Part shown: positions 12,265 through 24,459 of the stretch, one piece after another
How positions within the stretch are numbered: position 1 is the first letter of the stretch
How the letters are laid out: every line of letters starts with the position of its first letter
Assembly (NCBI GenBank): GCA_028023455.1
Contig: JAQFVV010000943.1
Coordinates: 1 to 64,000, forward strand
Origin: Epiperipatus broadwayi
Taxonomy: Eukaryota > Onychophora > Udeonychophora > Euonychophora > Peripatidae
Direction of reading: 5' to 3'
Length of the DNA stretch: 64,000 nucleotides
Made by a program: the position numbers and the translations under genes
Notes under the pieces: generated by a model
Database searches by the model: none
Told to the model about the DNA's origin: nothing
The model's input: the letters and a program-made list of their open reading frames with translations, nothing else

Positions 12265-12972
12265 AAAGAAAAAATACACAGTAAAATGGCGATAATCAAA
12301 AATTACAGATTTGGCAAAAGATTAAAAATTTGGCAAAAGATTAAAAATTTAACAAAACCCCCGTGATTGGTCACAAAATCTAACACAGAATATCTACCCA
12401 ATCAATGACAAATTCAAACAAAAACAAAACTACATTCCCTCCTAATCAAGCTTAAATTCTATTTAAATTAAAATAAATATAAAATAAAAAATCCAAAATT
12501 AAAAATTAAAATATTATACATATGTGCATACATAGAAAATTAAACTATGTCTCACACACAAAAATAGCTGTGCTCACATTAATATTCATTAAAAACTAAA
12601 ATACTTATACATTTTTTAAAATGTATAAGTATTTTAGTTTTTAATGAATATTAATGTGAGCACAGCTATTTTTTGTGTGTGAGCATAGTTTAATTTTTCT
12701 ATGTATGCACATATGTATAATATTTTAATTTTTAATTTTGGATTTTTTATTTTTATATTTATTTTAATTTAAATAGAATTTAAGCTTGATTAGGAGGGAA
12801 TGTAGTTTTGTTTTTTGTTTGAATTTTGTCATTGATTGGGTAGATATTCTGTGTTAGATTTTGTGACCAATCACGGGGGTTTTGTTAAATTTTTAATCTT
12901 TTGCCAAATTTTTAATCTTTTGCCAAATCTGTAATTTTTGATTATCGCCATTTTACTGTGTATTTTTTCTTT

Positions 12973-13000
12973 CTGATGAAAACCAGTCCTCTGGTTGAAA
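12973..13000 (+). other. Hammerhead-like core in right palindrome arm
   Basis: Mirror copy of the motif at 12238-12264, with one extra A between CTGATGA and the 6-bp stem, which would be expected to weaken catalysis. Confidence 0.35.
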
Positions 13001-13040
13001 TATTATATTATTTATTGGATTTATAAGTCTTTATTTTTTT

Positions 13041-13043
<3 letters not shown>

Positions 13044-13090
<47 letters not shown>
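13044..13090. repeat. (AT)n microsatellite
   Basis: It immediately follows the right arm of the palindrome. With the array at 12099 it brackets the element. Confidence 0.95.
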
Positions 13091-13093
<3 letters not shown>

Positions 13094-13990
13094 GCCATTA
13101 CAATTTAGTCACTAGCTAAATTTATAGTAATGTGCATGTAGGAAAATGTAAAACAAAATCATCATCACATTTTTATATAACAATAAATGAAGCTGTAGGG
13201 CATCCAAGTTTAAACCCTACCAGATCCAGTTCTAAAAGCTTTAAACAGAAAGAGAGTGGGTCAACAGTTATATACTTTAATTGTTTGTGTGTTGATAGAA
13301 AGGTAATACACACATTTAAACTATTCAATATTTAATTTTTCTGTTAAAAAGCAAAGTTACACATATAGGCAATGTATGTGTAAGCTATTTAATTGCTTTA
13401 TAGTTCAAATATTAAACATTTTAACTTTCTTTAAAAACTAACCTATGCTTGATCAGTTCTAATATCTTATTCTGTTCTATTTTGCTTTTCTATAATTGTA
13501 ATTGGGATTTAAAAGCTAAGAATTTAATTTTAAATATTAGGGTTATAATTACTAAGCTAGCAATTATATTATTTAATGTTGGTTTATGAATGATTTGAAA
13601 TGATCAGGTATGTGTGTACATTACATGCAGAAATTTACATTTATTATATATTGAAAGGAAGAAGGGTTAAATCTGTCAAATTATTTTTTTTGCAATTTTA
13701 TGTTAAAGAAAAAAATCTGTTGAATCAGATATCTATTTTTGTAGCAATTTTGTTTTTGTAAATGATTGTTTGTCATTTTGGGAGCTTAAGCTTGGTGGGA
13801 ACTCTAATTTTGAAATTGTCTCATCTTAAGATTAAAGGAAAGAAACTCCAATTTTAGATATTACAGATATACGTGAAAAAGGATTAAGTCTATTTTTTTA
13901 AGACAAAAGTGTCTGAAAACCAGGTGTGTGATTTTTTTTGGAATTGGTCAAAAATAGCAAGTCACACTAGCACTCTAATTGGGTGAGTTG
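13091..13990. other. Gene-free stretch
   Basis: A 67-codon frame at 13132-13335 has no recognisable domain and I do not call it. Nothing else is seen until the promoter-like sequence at 14.0 kb. Confidence 0.5.
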
Positions 13991-14000
13991 ACTCAAAAAT

Positions 14001-14060
14001 CGGATATAAAAGCAGTCTGGAAAATCAGTTGAGATCATTCATTCATTCATTCATTATTTG
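14001..14060 (+). promoter_or_regulatory. TATA-box promoter-like sequence
   Basis: A GGATATAAAAGCAG TATA box (about 14001) is followed 22-23 bases after its first T by TCAGTTGAG, an arthropod-type initiator match, and then by (ATTC)n tetranucleotides to about 14055. Downstream is a small frame starting at about 14226 (M-S-R-R-S-Y..., about 42 codons) and a donor-like GATCG/GTAATA at about 14690. This could be the promoter and first exon of a host transcript or an LTR. The TATA-initiator distance is a little short and there is no homology support. Confidence 0.35.
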
Positions 14061-14699
14061 TTAGAGAGACTTTTAAAAAATTATTGAAACTAAAGCAGAC
14101 AAACATTTTAGTTCTGCTAGATAAATTTTTTTAAATCATTTTTTTATGAAGTTTTGAATGCTGAAAATATAAGAAATGACGGGGTAGAAAAATTATATAT
14201 GTGTCCCATCAAGACTTGACCGTCATGAGCCGCAGATCATATAGGGAAGAAAAGATGTCTTGTCTGAAAATAATATTCTACACCTTTCAACTGACTGTGA
14301 GAAATAAGATGTTTTTAAATAGAAAGAAGAAAGCATCCACCTGCATTTAAAGGTGATCAGGAAAAGCTACTGATAAATATTAAATCATCAAGTCCAATTA
14401 ATTGTTCCAGTAACTGATTTTAAACTCAAGAAAATTTATAAATGTGAAAACAACTGCTGTATTTCATCCACTAAAAAAATCATGCTTGACAGGAAGAGAA
14501 GAAAAATTAATATAAGGATTTCCAAATTGTCCACTAAAGCAAATAACCTCAATAGAATCATCATCATCAAATAGTTATACACCTCAAGAAAGAGATTGTT
14601 CCATTGTAAAACGGAAATGGTAGCTGCAGAAATATAGACATTATACAAGACAAGTTTGAACCCTTGGAAGTTCACCACAAAACAAAGGATCGGTAATAT

Positions 14700-16650
14700 G
14701 ACTTTTTATATCTATTTTCTTTATGATATCAGAGTCTTAATAAACATTTTAGCAATAAAGTGGTATATTTTATTTAAAGAACTTTTAAAGACTATTCAGA
14801 TCGATTAAAAACAAGAATGTCTTACTAATAATAACTTTGAGCTTCATAAATGATTTTGAATGTATCAAAATTATTTGTTTATTAATTTACAGTTATGAAA
14901 TATTAATGTGTAAAATAATTTTTGTATTATTATTTTGGTTTTAAATAATATGTTGTTATTATGGGATAAAACACGCACATACATAATAATATTTTTATAT
15001 GTGTATAATTGCGAGTGAATGTGAAGTAATAAGTAGTATTAAAATATTAGATTATTTTGTTTCAAGTTAAAGTATAGCATTTCAGAGGTAGAAGAGAGGG
15101 GGAGAAAATAATTTAAAACTTGTTTCTAAAACTTGCTCTTTCCAATTTTACTAACATTTATTTTGTCATTCTACTTACATGTTAGATTTATAAAGTATGT
15201 GTGCCAATGAGTGGAGATTTTGTTTTATGAAATACTTTTCTTGTGGATGGAACATGTTAACAAATCAGTTACCCAATTTAATACAATATACTTTTGAAAT
15301 ACATTTACGGGAAAGGGGAAGAATTGAAAATTTAATGTTATGATTTTAAAACAGTCGATTATGATTATTGTTGTTATTGTTAATATAAATTTTCATGTAA
15401 ATATAGAAATTTTTATGTATATGTTAGAAATGCAGTAATAAATATTAGTTTATGTTATTAAACGAGGTGTATATATTTCATTAAGAGTAGTCTTTATCAA
15501 GTGTGATCATTCATCATCAATGGTTGAATATTAGTTGTTTAAGATATGATTAAATATGCTAAGTTTAACAATAATCATGAATTTCTTTATAAAAATTAGG
15601 TTTTATGTTTAGGCTTAGTCCTAAAGCTGTGGTTGAAACCATTGTCATTATCATGGTCATCATCATCACCATCACATTTTAATTAATGAGTTGTTTAAAA
15701 AATGCCATAAATAAATATTGATTTCATAATATTTAGTGATTTCTTAGTAATATTATAACCACCATTCCATCATCTATTTCATGCAAGGATGAGTGAATTT
15801 CCATCCTAAATTAATAGTAATCTGAGCTAGTAAAACTTATAAGGATATTGAAACACATTCGTTATGCTAAGATCTGAGAAATGATTTGTGTCTAATGAAT
15901 TCCACTTTAGTTTAAAGATGTTGTATATTTACTTAGATATTAGTGCATACAGTGGTATGGCTCTAAAAAGCAAAATCCTCCATTTTATTAGGAATAAAGT
16001 ACCAAAATGGATTCAAACCCGGTACATGTGAAAAGGTTATTAGATATAATTGTATCTAGATTCAGATAATCTAGTGGCGCCCTGCTAGACTATATTCACT
16101 TGGTATTTGTTTGGATATGCACTTAACATCAAACCAAGAAATGAAAGTGGATAAAATCTACTGTCTGTATACCTGAGAAGATATTTTATTGAGTTACTAG
16201 TGTACTCACCTCACATGATTTTCATATACCTGAGTTATAATAGTTGTTATTAATAATTTGTTTATAATTATTGATATTGTGATATCTTGAGGAATCTAAT
16301 TATAGAAGTATGTTTCATTTAGTCCAATGACCCTTAATAGGATTGATAACTCAGTCTGATCTTTTTGTTTAATAGCCACTACTCAGGTATTCTCATAATT
16401 TAATTTAAGCTACAATGCTTTTCATTTATTAAGCTAAAGATTTATATTTGAATCTTTTCTTAATTATTTAATACATTTGGATCATTTGATCATCATTATT
16501 AAGTTACAATGAATACTTGAATATTTGAGATTTTAATAATATTTGGATTTTTGACAAATCCAATGATATTTTAATATACAATTGAATTTCTCTTTAATAT
16601 GTTACAACATTTCTTTTGATTACTTTAATAGGTTACAATATATATATATA
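14700..16650. other. Gene-free AT-rich stretch
   Basis: No gene recognised. Around 15950-16110 the minus strand has a GGTTTGAATCC block resembling a tRNA B box, with no convincing A box or folded tRNA. It may be a decayed SINE, but I do not call it. Confidence 0.5.
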
Positions 16651-16917
16651 TAATGTTTTCACAGTTGTATAATGTAGATAATTTATTATTTTTGGAAATA
16701 AACCGTGTATTATTTTGCATTACAATCCGATATTTCGATGGACTAGCAACCGCCATTATCAAGATTAACTTTTGAAAGAAAAATCATTAGATCTCAAACA
16801 ATAATGTGACTCAGTGCGAGATGAGAAATGAGATTTAACTTGAAGTAGTTCAGCATTCACAATATGAGGCTTATCAAAAAGTTTATTTCCCTCAGTTTTT
16901 TCACCTATTAATTTTAA

Positions 16918-17027
16918 ACAGAGCAAAACTCTCCATACAGTATTGCCACCTGTGCTAAACATATGGAGAGTTTTGCTCTGTTTATCAACAATTAATGTGC
17001 TAGTATAGGAAATGTGATCATGTGATA
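16918..17027. mobile_element. Hairpin element H, copy 3, nested in Penelope-like relic
   Basis: A 110-bp insertion flanked by an exact 13-bp duplication CTATTAATTTTAA (16905-16917 and 17028-17040). The related uninterrupted sequence in the palindrome at 55.78 kb, read on the minus strand, has a single TTATTAATTTTAAG, confirming the empty site. Arms AGAGCAAAACTCTCCATA (about 16921) and its mirror (about 16964) enclose a short loop. The tail carries GTGCTAGTATA and GATCATGTGAT as in copy 2. Confidence 0.85.
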
Positions 17028-17036
17028 CTATTAATT

Positions 17037-17290
17037 TTAAGTTAATATTAGATAAAATGAGAGGTTTCCACACTGTTGGAATACATTGTGCTTCATCAGC
17101 CATCTCTTTAATATTTCAATTGACTCTCTCATGGTTCTTAAATCATATTTTTCCAAATTAGCAATTATTTTTGTATTATCAAAATCAGGTTTGTGACCAA
17201 TTTTTAAAAAATGTGAAGTAAAAACTGATGTGCTAATTTTTTGATTAAAAGCATTTCTATGTTCCTTAATTCTGACATTTATTCATCTAT
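17037..17290 (-). pseudogene. GIY-YIG endonuclease C-terminal fragment (Penelope-like)
   Basis: Read on the minus strand, one continuous frame contains RIKEHRNAF, a TSHFLKIGHKPDFDNTKII segment and LRTMRESIEILKR. Known Penelope-like proteins end in a GIY-YIG nuclease with an R..EH motif, a conserved H....H pattern and a terminal R..E..I block. All three occur here in order. The N-terminal GIY and YIG strands are missing and a stop interrupts the frame just upstream of the EHR motif, so this is a fragment. GIY-YIG enzymes nick DNA to start target-primed reverse transcription in this retroelement class. The family call is from pattern and order only. Confidence 0.7.
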
Positions 17291-17300
17291 TAGACTGACA

Positions 17301-18290
<990 letters not shown>

Positions 18291-18746
18291 AGTGAACATA
18301 AAAAAAGATACATATATATAAAGAAATAAAAAATAAATGTATTTAAAAGCAAACAAAAACTCAGTGCTTCTGAATTAATTATTTTCATTACAAATTCATT
18401 CCATTAAATATTTTAAAAACCTTCGGCATTTATAATTTAATTTTTAAAATGGAACATATAAATTTTTAAAAAAAGATATTAAATGCTATTACATAATTTT
18501 CATCATCATTGACAAATGAAAAGAAAACATAGGTAAAATATTAGTAGTTTGTATCTATCTGAATATGTGTCTATATCCATTCATTAACATAGTCACTTTT
18601 TAAATGTATAACTGTATGGTTAAATAGATGGATTTTGATCCATCTGTATGTTCCTCATTTTTTTCTAAATTAAAATTCACGATTATGATTAAATTTCATC
18701 AAAAATGATTTTGTCTAAAATTAAAATTCGCGCATATGCACTTATG

Positions 18747-18748
<2 letters not shown>
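18291..18748. other. AT-rich spacer
   Basis: No gene or repeat recognised between the LINE fragment and the trinucleotide array. Confidence 0.55.
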
Positions 18749-18779
<31 letters not shown>

Positions 18780-19163
18780 CATCATCATCATCATCACTAC
18801 CACCACCATTACTACTACTACCACCACTACCACTACCACCCCCACAACTACCACCACTACCTCCATGACCACTACCACTGCTACCACTACTACCACTTTT
18901 ACTACTACTACTATTACCACTACCATGACTACCACCACTACTACTACAATTACTACTACTACTACCACTACCACTACCACCACTGCCACCACTACCACCA
19001 CTACCAGTACCACCACTATCACTACCACTATCACTACTATTACTACTACTACTACTACTACTACTACCACTGCCACTACCACCACTACTACTACAATTAC
19101 TACTACTACCACTACTACCAGTACCACCACTGCCACCACTACCACCACTATCACTACCACCAT

Positions 19164-19199
<36 letters not shown>

Positions 19200-19392
19200 C
19201 ACTGCCACTACCACCACTACTACTACAATTACTACTACTACCACTACCAGTACCATCACTGCCACAACTGCCACCACTACCACCACCACCACTATCACTT
19301 CCACCACTACCACCACTACGACTACTACTACCACTACTACTACTGCTACTGCTACCACTACTACTATTACTATTATTACTACTACTACTAGG
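18749..19392. repeat. Compound trinucleotide array (ATT/ATC/ACT/ACC)
   Basis: About 215 triplets in register, starting as pure ATT, then ATC, then interspersed ACT and ACC with rare TCC, GCC and GTA variants. Higher-order repeats of roughly 120-130 bp are visible: blocks with ACTACTACTACAATTACTAC recur near 18939, 19084 and 19218. Threonine, valine and tyrosine/histidine reading frames run through it on both strands only because the array has no stop triplet in those phases. I do not call a gene. Confidence 0.95.
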
Positions 19393-19620
19393 TTTAAAAT
19401 GATTGTATTGAAAAAGTTACAAGGAGCATTTTAAACATATGTAGAATAGTTTTAGGACTTGTGACGTTACATAGTAAGATATGTGTAATTAGATTACTAG
19501 TACTACTATGTTAGAAATGATTGTATTGAAAAAGAGTTACAATGAGCATTTTAAACAACATATGTGGAATACTTTTAGGACATATGAAGTCACATAGTAA
19601 GGTATGTGGAATTAGATTTT
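19390..19620 (+). repeat. Two-unit tandem repeat (about 118 bp)
   Basis: AAATGATTGTATTGAAAAAG occurs at about 19397 and about 19515. Each is followed by matching GAGCATTTTAAAC and ACATAGTAAG blocks. It directly adjoins the trinucleotide array. Confidence 0.85.
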
Positions 19621-19639
19621 TATATATATTACATAGTTA

Positions 19640-20560
19640 CATAAAGAAAACAATTTAAGAGACAGCCTTCTTTTGTTTAAGAGATAAAGTGAAACATGTT
19701 AGGGCCACAGATGCTGTTTCATTCACGACTAGAAATCTGAATACTCTATGATAAAACCTTTTTCTCCCTTGTTTGAATTACCTCTAACTTATTACAAAAG
19801 ATATTTGGATGTGTCAGACTATTAATATCTTACATAAATTCATCTTGTGCACAATAATGTCTACAGAATAAACATGGATACCCAATCTTGGTAAATACTT
19901 TATGACAAGTGTTTGAAATATGGATTTATGTTAACAATGGGCCTGAAGAATAAAGCTGAAAAGTATGGCAATCAAAAAATAAATTGTTATTGGATTTTTG
20001 TGTATTCACCACAAAGTCCACATAAAAATGTATATTTGCAAAGTATCTTTTATAAAAATAGTAAATTTGTTAAGGTTTGAAGTTTTAGTTTGATTAAAAA
20101 ATATATAAAAAAGTTTGGTTGAAAAGATCACAACTTGATTTTGCGGGTTAATTATTTATTATTAATATTTACCATAGGTTATTCATTGATACTTGATGAA
20201 AGCAGACATAATAAAGAGTTCACTTCCGACTAGTTATACTTGTTCTCCACTAGATAATAGTTTGGTTATCAATAGCTAGCTATGAATAAAGGAGAGAGTT
20301 CCATTATTCTGTACAAGATGCTTTCTCAACAGGAGAAATAAGTATTATTTTCAAACATAAGAAAAACTTGGCAGATAAAAATTTGGAAGACATTTATTGA
20401 AGATAGTATCAAACCATTTTGTAACGGTGATCATTATAGTTAACTAATTGAGATAAAATAGGTATACCCCAAAGTAAATTCTGCATGATATAGATATATA
20501 ATGAAAGACTTTGTGTAAGAAAAAATTGGTGAATAATACATTATTGTTATCATGATTAGG
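19640..20560. other. Gene-free stretch
   Basis: No gene, RNA or repeat recognised. Confidence 0.55.
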
Positions 20561-20579
20561 AAATTAAAAATGATGCATT

Positions 20580-21400
20580 TTATATATATAAAAGACATAT
20601 TTTGTGGGTTCATTCATGTTAAAAATTTAAATATTGATATACTGATGTTTCGACTTGATCACACAAGTCATCCACTGGGTGATAAAAGATATAAAGATGG
20701 TTGTAGAGGTGCTACAATCACTGATTTGAAAAAAACATTAAAGTTCCATCAATAGCAAAAATGTTAAATTAAGAAGTTTTTTAAAAAAATGCTAATATAG
20801 ATACAGCATTTTCTACTCATCAAAAGATCAGCAATATAATAACCAAGCCTAAAGATTTAATCCCTCTTGAATCTTATGGTGTTTATTAAATCTCATGTGA
20901 AAATTGTAAAACTTCTTACATAGGTATGAGTAATCATCACATGAGTGTTAGGAGAGATGAACATACTAAAGCAGTTAAACAACACCCATCAGCAGCAGCA
21001 CTTTCACTCCATATTATAGATTAAGGTCATAAAATTGATTTTTCTAATACCAAAATCATATCCAGATGTGATAATCTCTACCAGTGCAAAATTAGAGAAG
21101 CCATTGAGATATTTAAAAGGCCAGATAGTATCAATAAGCGCGATGATACATGCAAACTTCCTCCTACTTGAAAAGATTTTTTTTTTTTTTTAAAAAAAAA
21201 ATTAATTTAACATTTTTGCTATTGGTTGAACTTTAACATTTTTTTCAAATCAATGATTGTAGCACCTCTATAACTGTCTTTCTATCTTTTATCACCCATT
21301 GGATGACTTGTCTGATCAAGTTGAAACTTCAGTATATCAATATTTAAATTTTTTACCACAGAAGAACCTGCAAAATGTCTTTTTTCTTTTATATATGCAA
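20580..21400 (+). mobile_element. Penelope-like element relic 1 with inverted termini
   Basis: A GIY-YIG coding remnant (20785-21171) is bracketed by two inverted copies of a terminal segment of roughly 190 bp: left about 20580-20772, right about 21203-21398. Matching pairs include AATTTAAATATTGATATACTGA on the left with its complement on the right, and AGAGGTGCTACAATCA with TGATTGTAGCACCTCT. Each terminus carries a GGATGACTTG, six bases, CAAG, then GAAAC layout when read on the strand opposite to the left copy. Terminal repeats, direct or inverted, are known in Penelope-like elements. The (AT)n array at 21415 follows the right terminus. Confidence 0.75.
20785..21171 (+). pseudogene. GIY-YIG endonuclease domain (Penelope-like), two in-frame stops
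   Basis: One plus-strand frame reads through KPKDLIPLESYGVY, then (after a TAA at 20887-20889) ISCENCKTSYIGMSNHHM, a R-R-D-E-H motif, a serine/alanine-rich LSLHII segment, then (after a TAA at 21022-21024) GHKIDFSNTKIISR and KIREAIEIFKR, ending at TGA 21169-21171. The GVY...YIG pair, two cysteines between them, R..EH, H....H and terminal R.AIEI match the GIY-YIG domain of Penelope-like elements. The reverse transcriptase half is absent. Nickase function is lost in this copy. Confidence 0.8.
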
Positions 21401-21412
21401 CCTGTGAAAATC

Positions 21413-21525
<113 letters not shown>

Positions 21526-21529
21526 AGAG

Positions 21530-24140
21530 AAATATGATTTTACAAAAGATTTGATGATCATATGTTCAATTTTTGCTTTAAATTTTTCTTATATTGCTGA
21601 TCTCATTTCTGTACTATTGAGATAAAAAGCAAAACCTAAAAAGAAACTAGGTCCTCTTTAAGTTATTGTATGTAACTATATCCTGAATTATTTATATTTG
21701 CTGATGTATTCTTTTAAAATGTCTATTAATATAAGGATTTGAGTTTTAGACCTCAGAAACCTGTCATGGCATCAAGGTAGACTCTACATTGAATGTGGTC
21801 TTTTAACTGCATTATATATTTTCTGGATAATTCTTTCTCAATTTTTATTATTAGAGGGTTTATGTATGTGTAAAAAGTAAAGCAAATAGAAGATAGCTCT
21901 GATGTACTGAGTCATGAAGCTGAACACAGTTGACAACCTTCTGTCAAAAGTTATGTGGTTTTAAAGATTTAGTATTAGATGTGTGGTGATATATAATATT
22001 TATTTGGATACTTTGATACCTGAAAATTTATGAATGAGATGGCTAATGGGTTCATACCAAAAACGGTATTGATGTTTAACTAGATTACTTGTATTTATTG
22101 CATTTTGTAACTATATTTATTGTACTTCAAAAAAAATTAGCCTGACCAGTTTCTGGAACAGAATCCTTGATAATGATGATAATTTGTATAGCTGAAATAT
22201 ATTCTTGACAATATATCTTTATTTCCAATGGATTATTCAGTATAGGTGGCAACTTTATTAACTCTGAGAATTTTTTTGTTCCATGTAGGGATAATTAATA
22301 TAGGATATAGTCCATGTATATGGTATACCTTTTTAGATAAAAAATACTAAGTTTGAAATTTTGCAGATGTGAATTGATTTAAAAATGCATGATCCAATAG
22401 TGAAAAGGCATGAATTCATGGTTGGAATGAGTTTGGCATTGGGACAAGTTTTTAAATCTTCACAATAACATAAAGTAGAATTAATTTTTTTCTTTATTTT
22501 GCAACTGTTTTTTATTGTATAAAAAGAGACATTACAGAGATATTGTTTTTCTATACTTTAAGTGCTTCACGAATTTTTTGGTAGGGGAGGACCCCTAAGA
22601 TAAAGGATATAATATCTGAAGTGTGTATAACGTTTACTATAATATATAGATTTTTGCTTGACTGTCAGATATTCTCTAAGTGATTCACAGATGGTTCAAT
22701 AACTTTTGCATAATCATTTGGTAGATAATTTGTTTAAATTATTTTTTTGCATAATTTTTCTACAAGGGCTAATTAGAGGGAGAAGATTTGTTCTGAATAA
22801 TATGACAAATAGTATAGATACTATATTTATAAAATCATATTTATAAATTTCGAATTTTAATTAATATATATGGTAAAATGAGATGTTTTCATGGGTGAAA
22901 TATATTTTATGAAGCATATTTTCTGGAGTAACCATGTTTGATAGAATAAAATAAATTTATTACCAATGTTTAATACTTATCCTCTACTGAGTGAAATATA
23001 GTTCAAATTATATAGTTATAATATATAAGTGTATCTTATCAAAATACTGGTAATTCAATTATATTATTGTATTAAACATGGTTACCAACATTATGATAGA
23101 GCACAAGAAAATAAAATACCAGATCAGTCAATGATGAGTATCTGCCATTGTTAAATGAAATAGATTTATCAGGAAATAATCCTTCTATAATCACTAGTGT
23201 CATGGTTAAGCATGTGCATCTATTTTATGATGAATTTATGATGAAACATGTTAAAACACCTAGGAGCAACTCTGGATAATGAAATGATGCTAATATAAAA
23301 TTTAATATCAGAATTAACCTATTTATTATAGATCACTCTGGAGTACATATTCAAATGGTATGTTGAGAGATATGAGTTGTGACTTGATAAAGTAGCAACA
23401 TATTTGAGTCCTTACATATATATATAGTATGCAGTATCTAAATGAAGAAAGATGAAATCGTAATAGAAAATGTAATAGAAAATTTTTATTTACATTTGAA
23501 GAAATGAAATTGTCCTAATCTTCGATAGCCACAAATGAAATAAAAACTCCAAATATGATACCAAATGTAATACAACATGGTATACATACAAATAGAAATG
23601 AAATGACTCCGATAATTGTGGATTGATTGAAATGGACAATTTATATCCACCATCATGTATCTCAGGTTTTGATTAATTTTCATTCAAAAATAAATATAAT
23701 AAAATATAACTAATTCCAACCAATGCATATAAGATATATAATGAATTAGGTTTTGATGTTTAATTTTATTTGGACAAATTACTAATTTACAAAGTAATGG
23801 TTAATAAATTATTTACACTACAGAAGATATAATATACATGAGTTAATGTGCTTTAATCACTACTTATATTGTTACTTCAACTAGCTATATACAAAATAAA
23901 CCTAAATACTACAGAGCATTGACTAAGGAGCATGTTAACAGATTGATTCTCAGGGTTAACTTAACTAACAATTCGATTAATTAGTAAATATAGATTGGAA
24001 CAAAGGGAATTTTGTTGAATCCAATATATATATGTTCACAAACAAGATTATATGTGCTTTAATATTTCAATTAATGATGGATTATATAATAATTAACTAA
24101 TAAGTGAAATAATGCTTAAAGCTAAATGGAATAATTATGT
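21530..24140. other. Gene-free AT-rich stretch
   Basis: No gene, RNA or mobile element recognised. A 65-codon minus frame at 23486-23683 has no domain signal. Confidence 0.55.
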
Positions 24141-24455
24141 AACCATTAGAAACCAACCAGCAACCATTAAACATTCACAGTAAAGATAGTAATCAATATT
24201 TCTCACTGCTGTCAAGGCAACCTTCTCACCTTTTAATAGAAAGAATAGAAATCCACTCTTATTAATGGTCCATTAAATATATATGGGCACTTAAAGATTG
24301 CAACTTGACCACATATATTGAATGGACCATTAGTAAGAGCAGATTTCTATTCTTGCTATTAGAAGGTAAAAAGATTGCCCTGACAGCAGTGAAAAATATT
24401 GATTACTATATTTATTGTGAATGTATAGGTGTTTTCTGGTTGGTTTCTAATGGTT
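24141..24455. mobile_element. Palindromic MITE-like element (family P3)
   Basis: Inverted arms of about 145 bp: left from AACCATTAGAAACCAACCAG (24141) to about 24285, right from about 24313 to 24455. Interior matching blocks include CACTGCTGTCA with TGACAGCAGTG and TTAATGGTCCATT with AATGGACCATTAG. The spacer is about 27 bp. Several mismatches indicate age. There is no coding sequence. Confidence 0.85.
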
Positions 24456-24459
24456 AAAT

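Larger units (their letters stand above)
12192..13041. mobile_element. 850-bp near-perfect palindrome (inverted dimer, family P2)
   Basis: Two arms of about 424 bp (12192-12615 and 12618-13041) are near-exact reverse complements with a 2-base spacer (TT at 12616-12617). Differences are limited to a few indels and substitutions. No protein frame is conserved. Each arm carries, near its outer end, a short motif resembling a hammerhead ribozyme core (listed separately). The palindrome is bracketed by (AT)n arrays. It may be an inverted dimer of a short retroelement terminus, or an artefactual fold-back created during sequencing or assembly. Confidence 0.9.
16655..17290 (-). mobile_element. Penelope-like element relic 2 (3' part)
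   Basis: The minus strand carries the end of a GIY-YIG endonuclease frame followed by a 3' region (16655-16900) that matches the arms of the palindrome at 55.6 kb. The 3' region contains a TTGATAATGG, GTCCATCGAAATATCG layout like the TGATRA-hairpin-GAAA signature seen in other elements of this window. A hairpin element is nested at 16918-17027. The (AT)n array at 17304 borders the relic on its 5' side. Confidence 0.7.

Noticed and set aside
15950-16110. B-box-like GGTTTGAATCC on the minus strand
   Set aside because: There is no A box at the right distance, no foldable tRNA and no target duplication.
16765-17103. 112-codon minus-strand frame as a gene
   Set aside because: It crosses a hairpin-element insertion and a Penelope-like 3' non-coding region. 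The real coding remnant is in another frame (17037-17290).
18699-19434. Long threonine, valine and tyrosine/histidine frames on both strands
   Set aside because: They come from the stop-free triplet array, and all are equally open in several phases.
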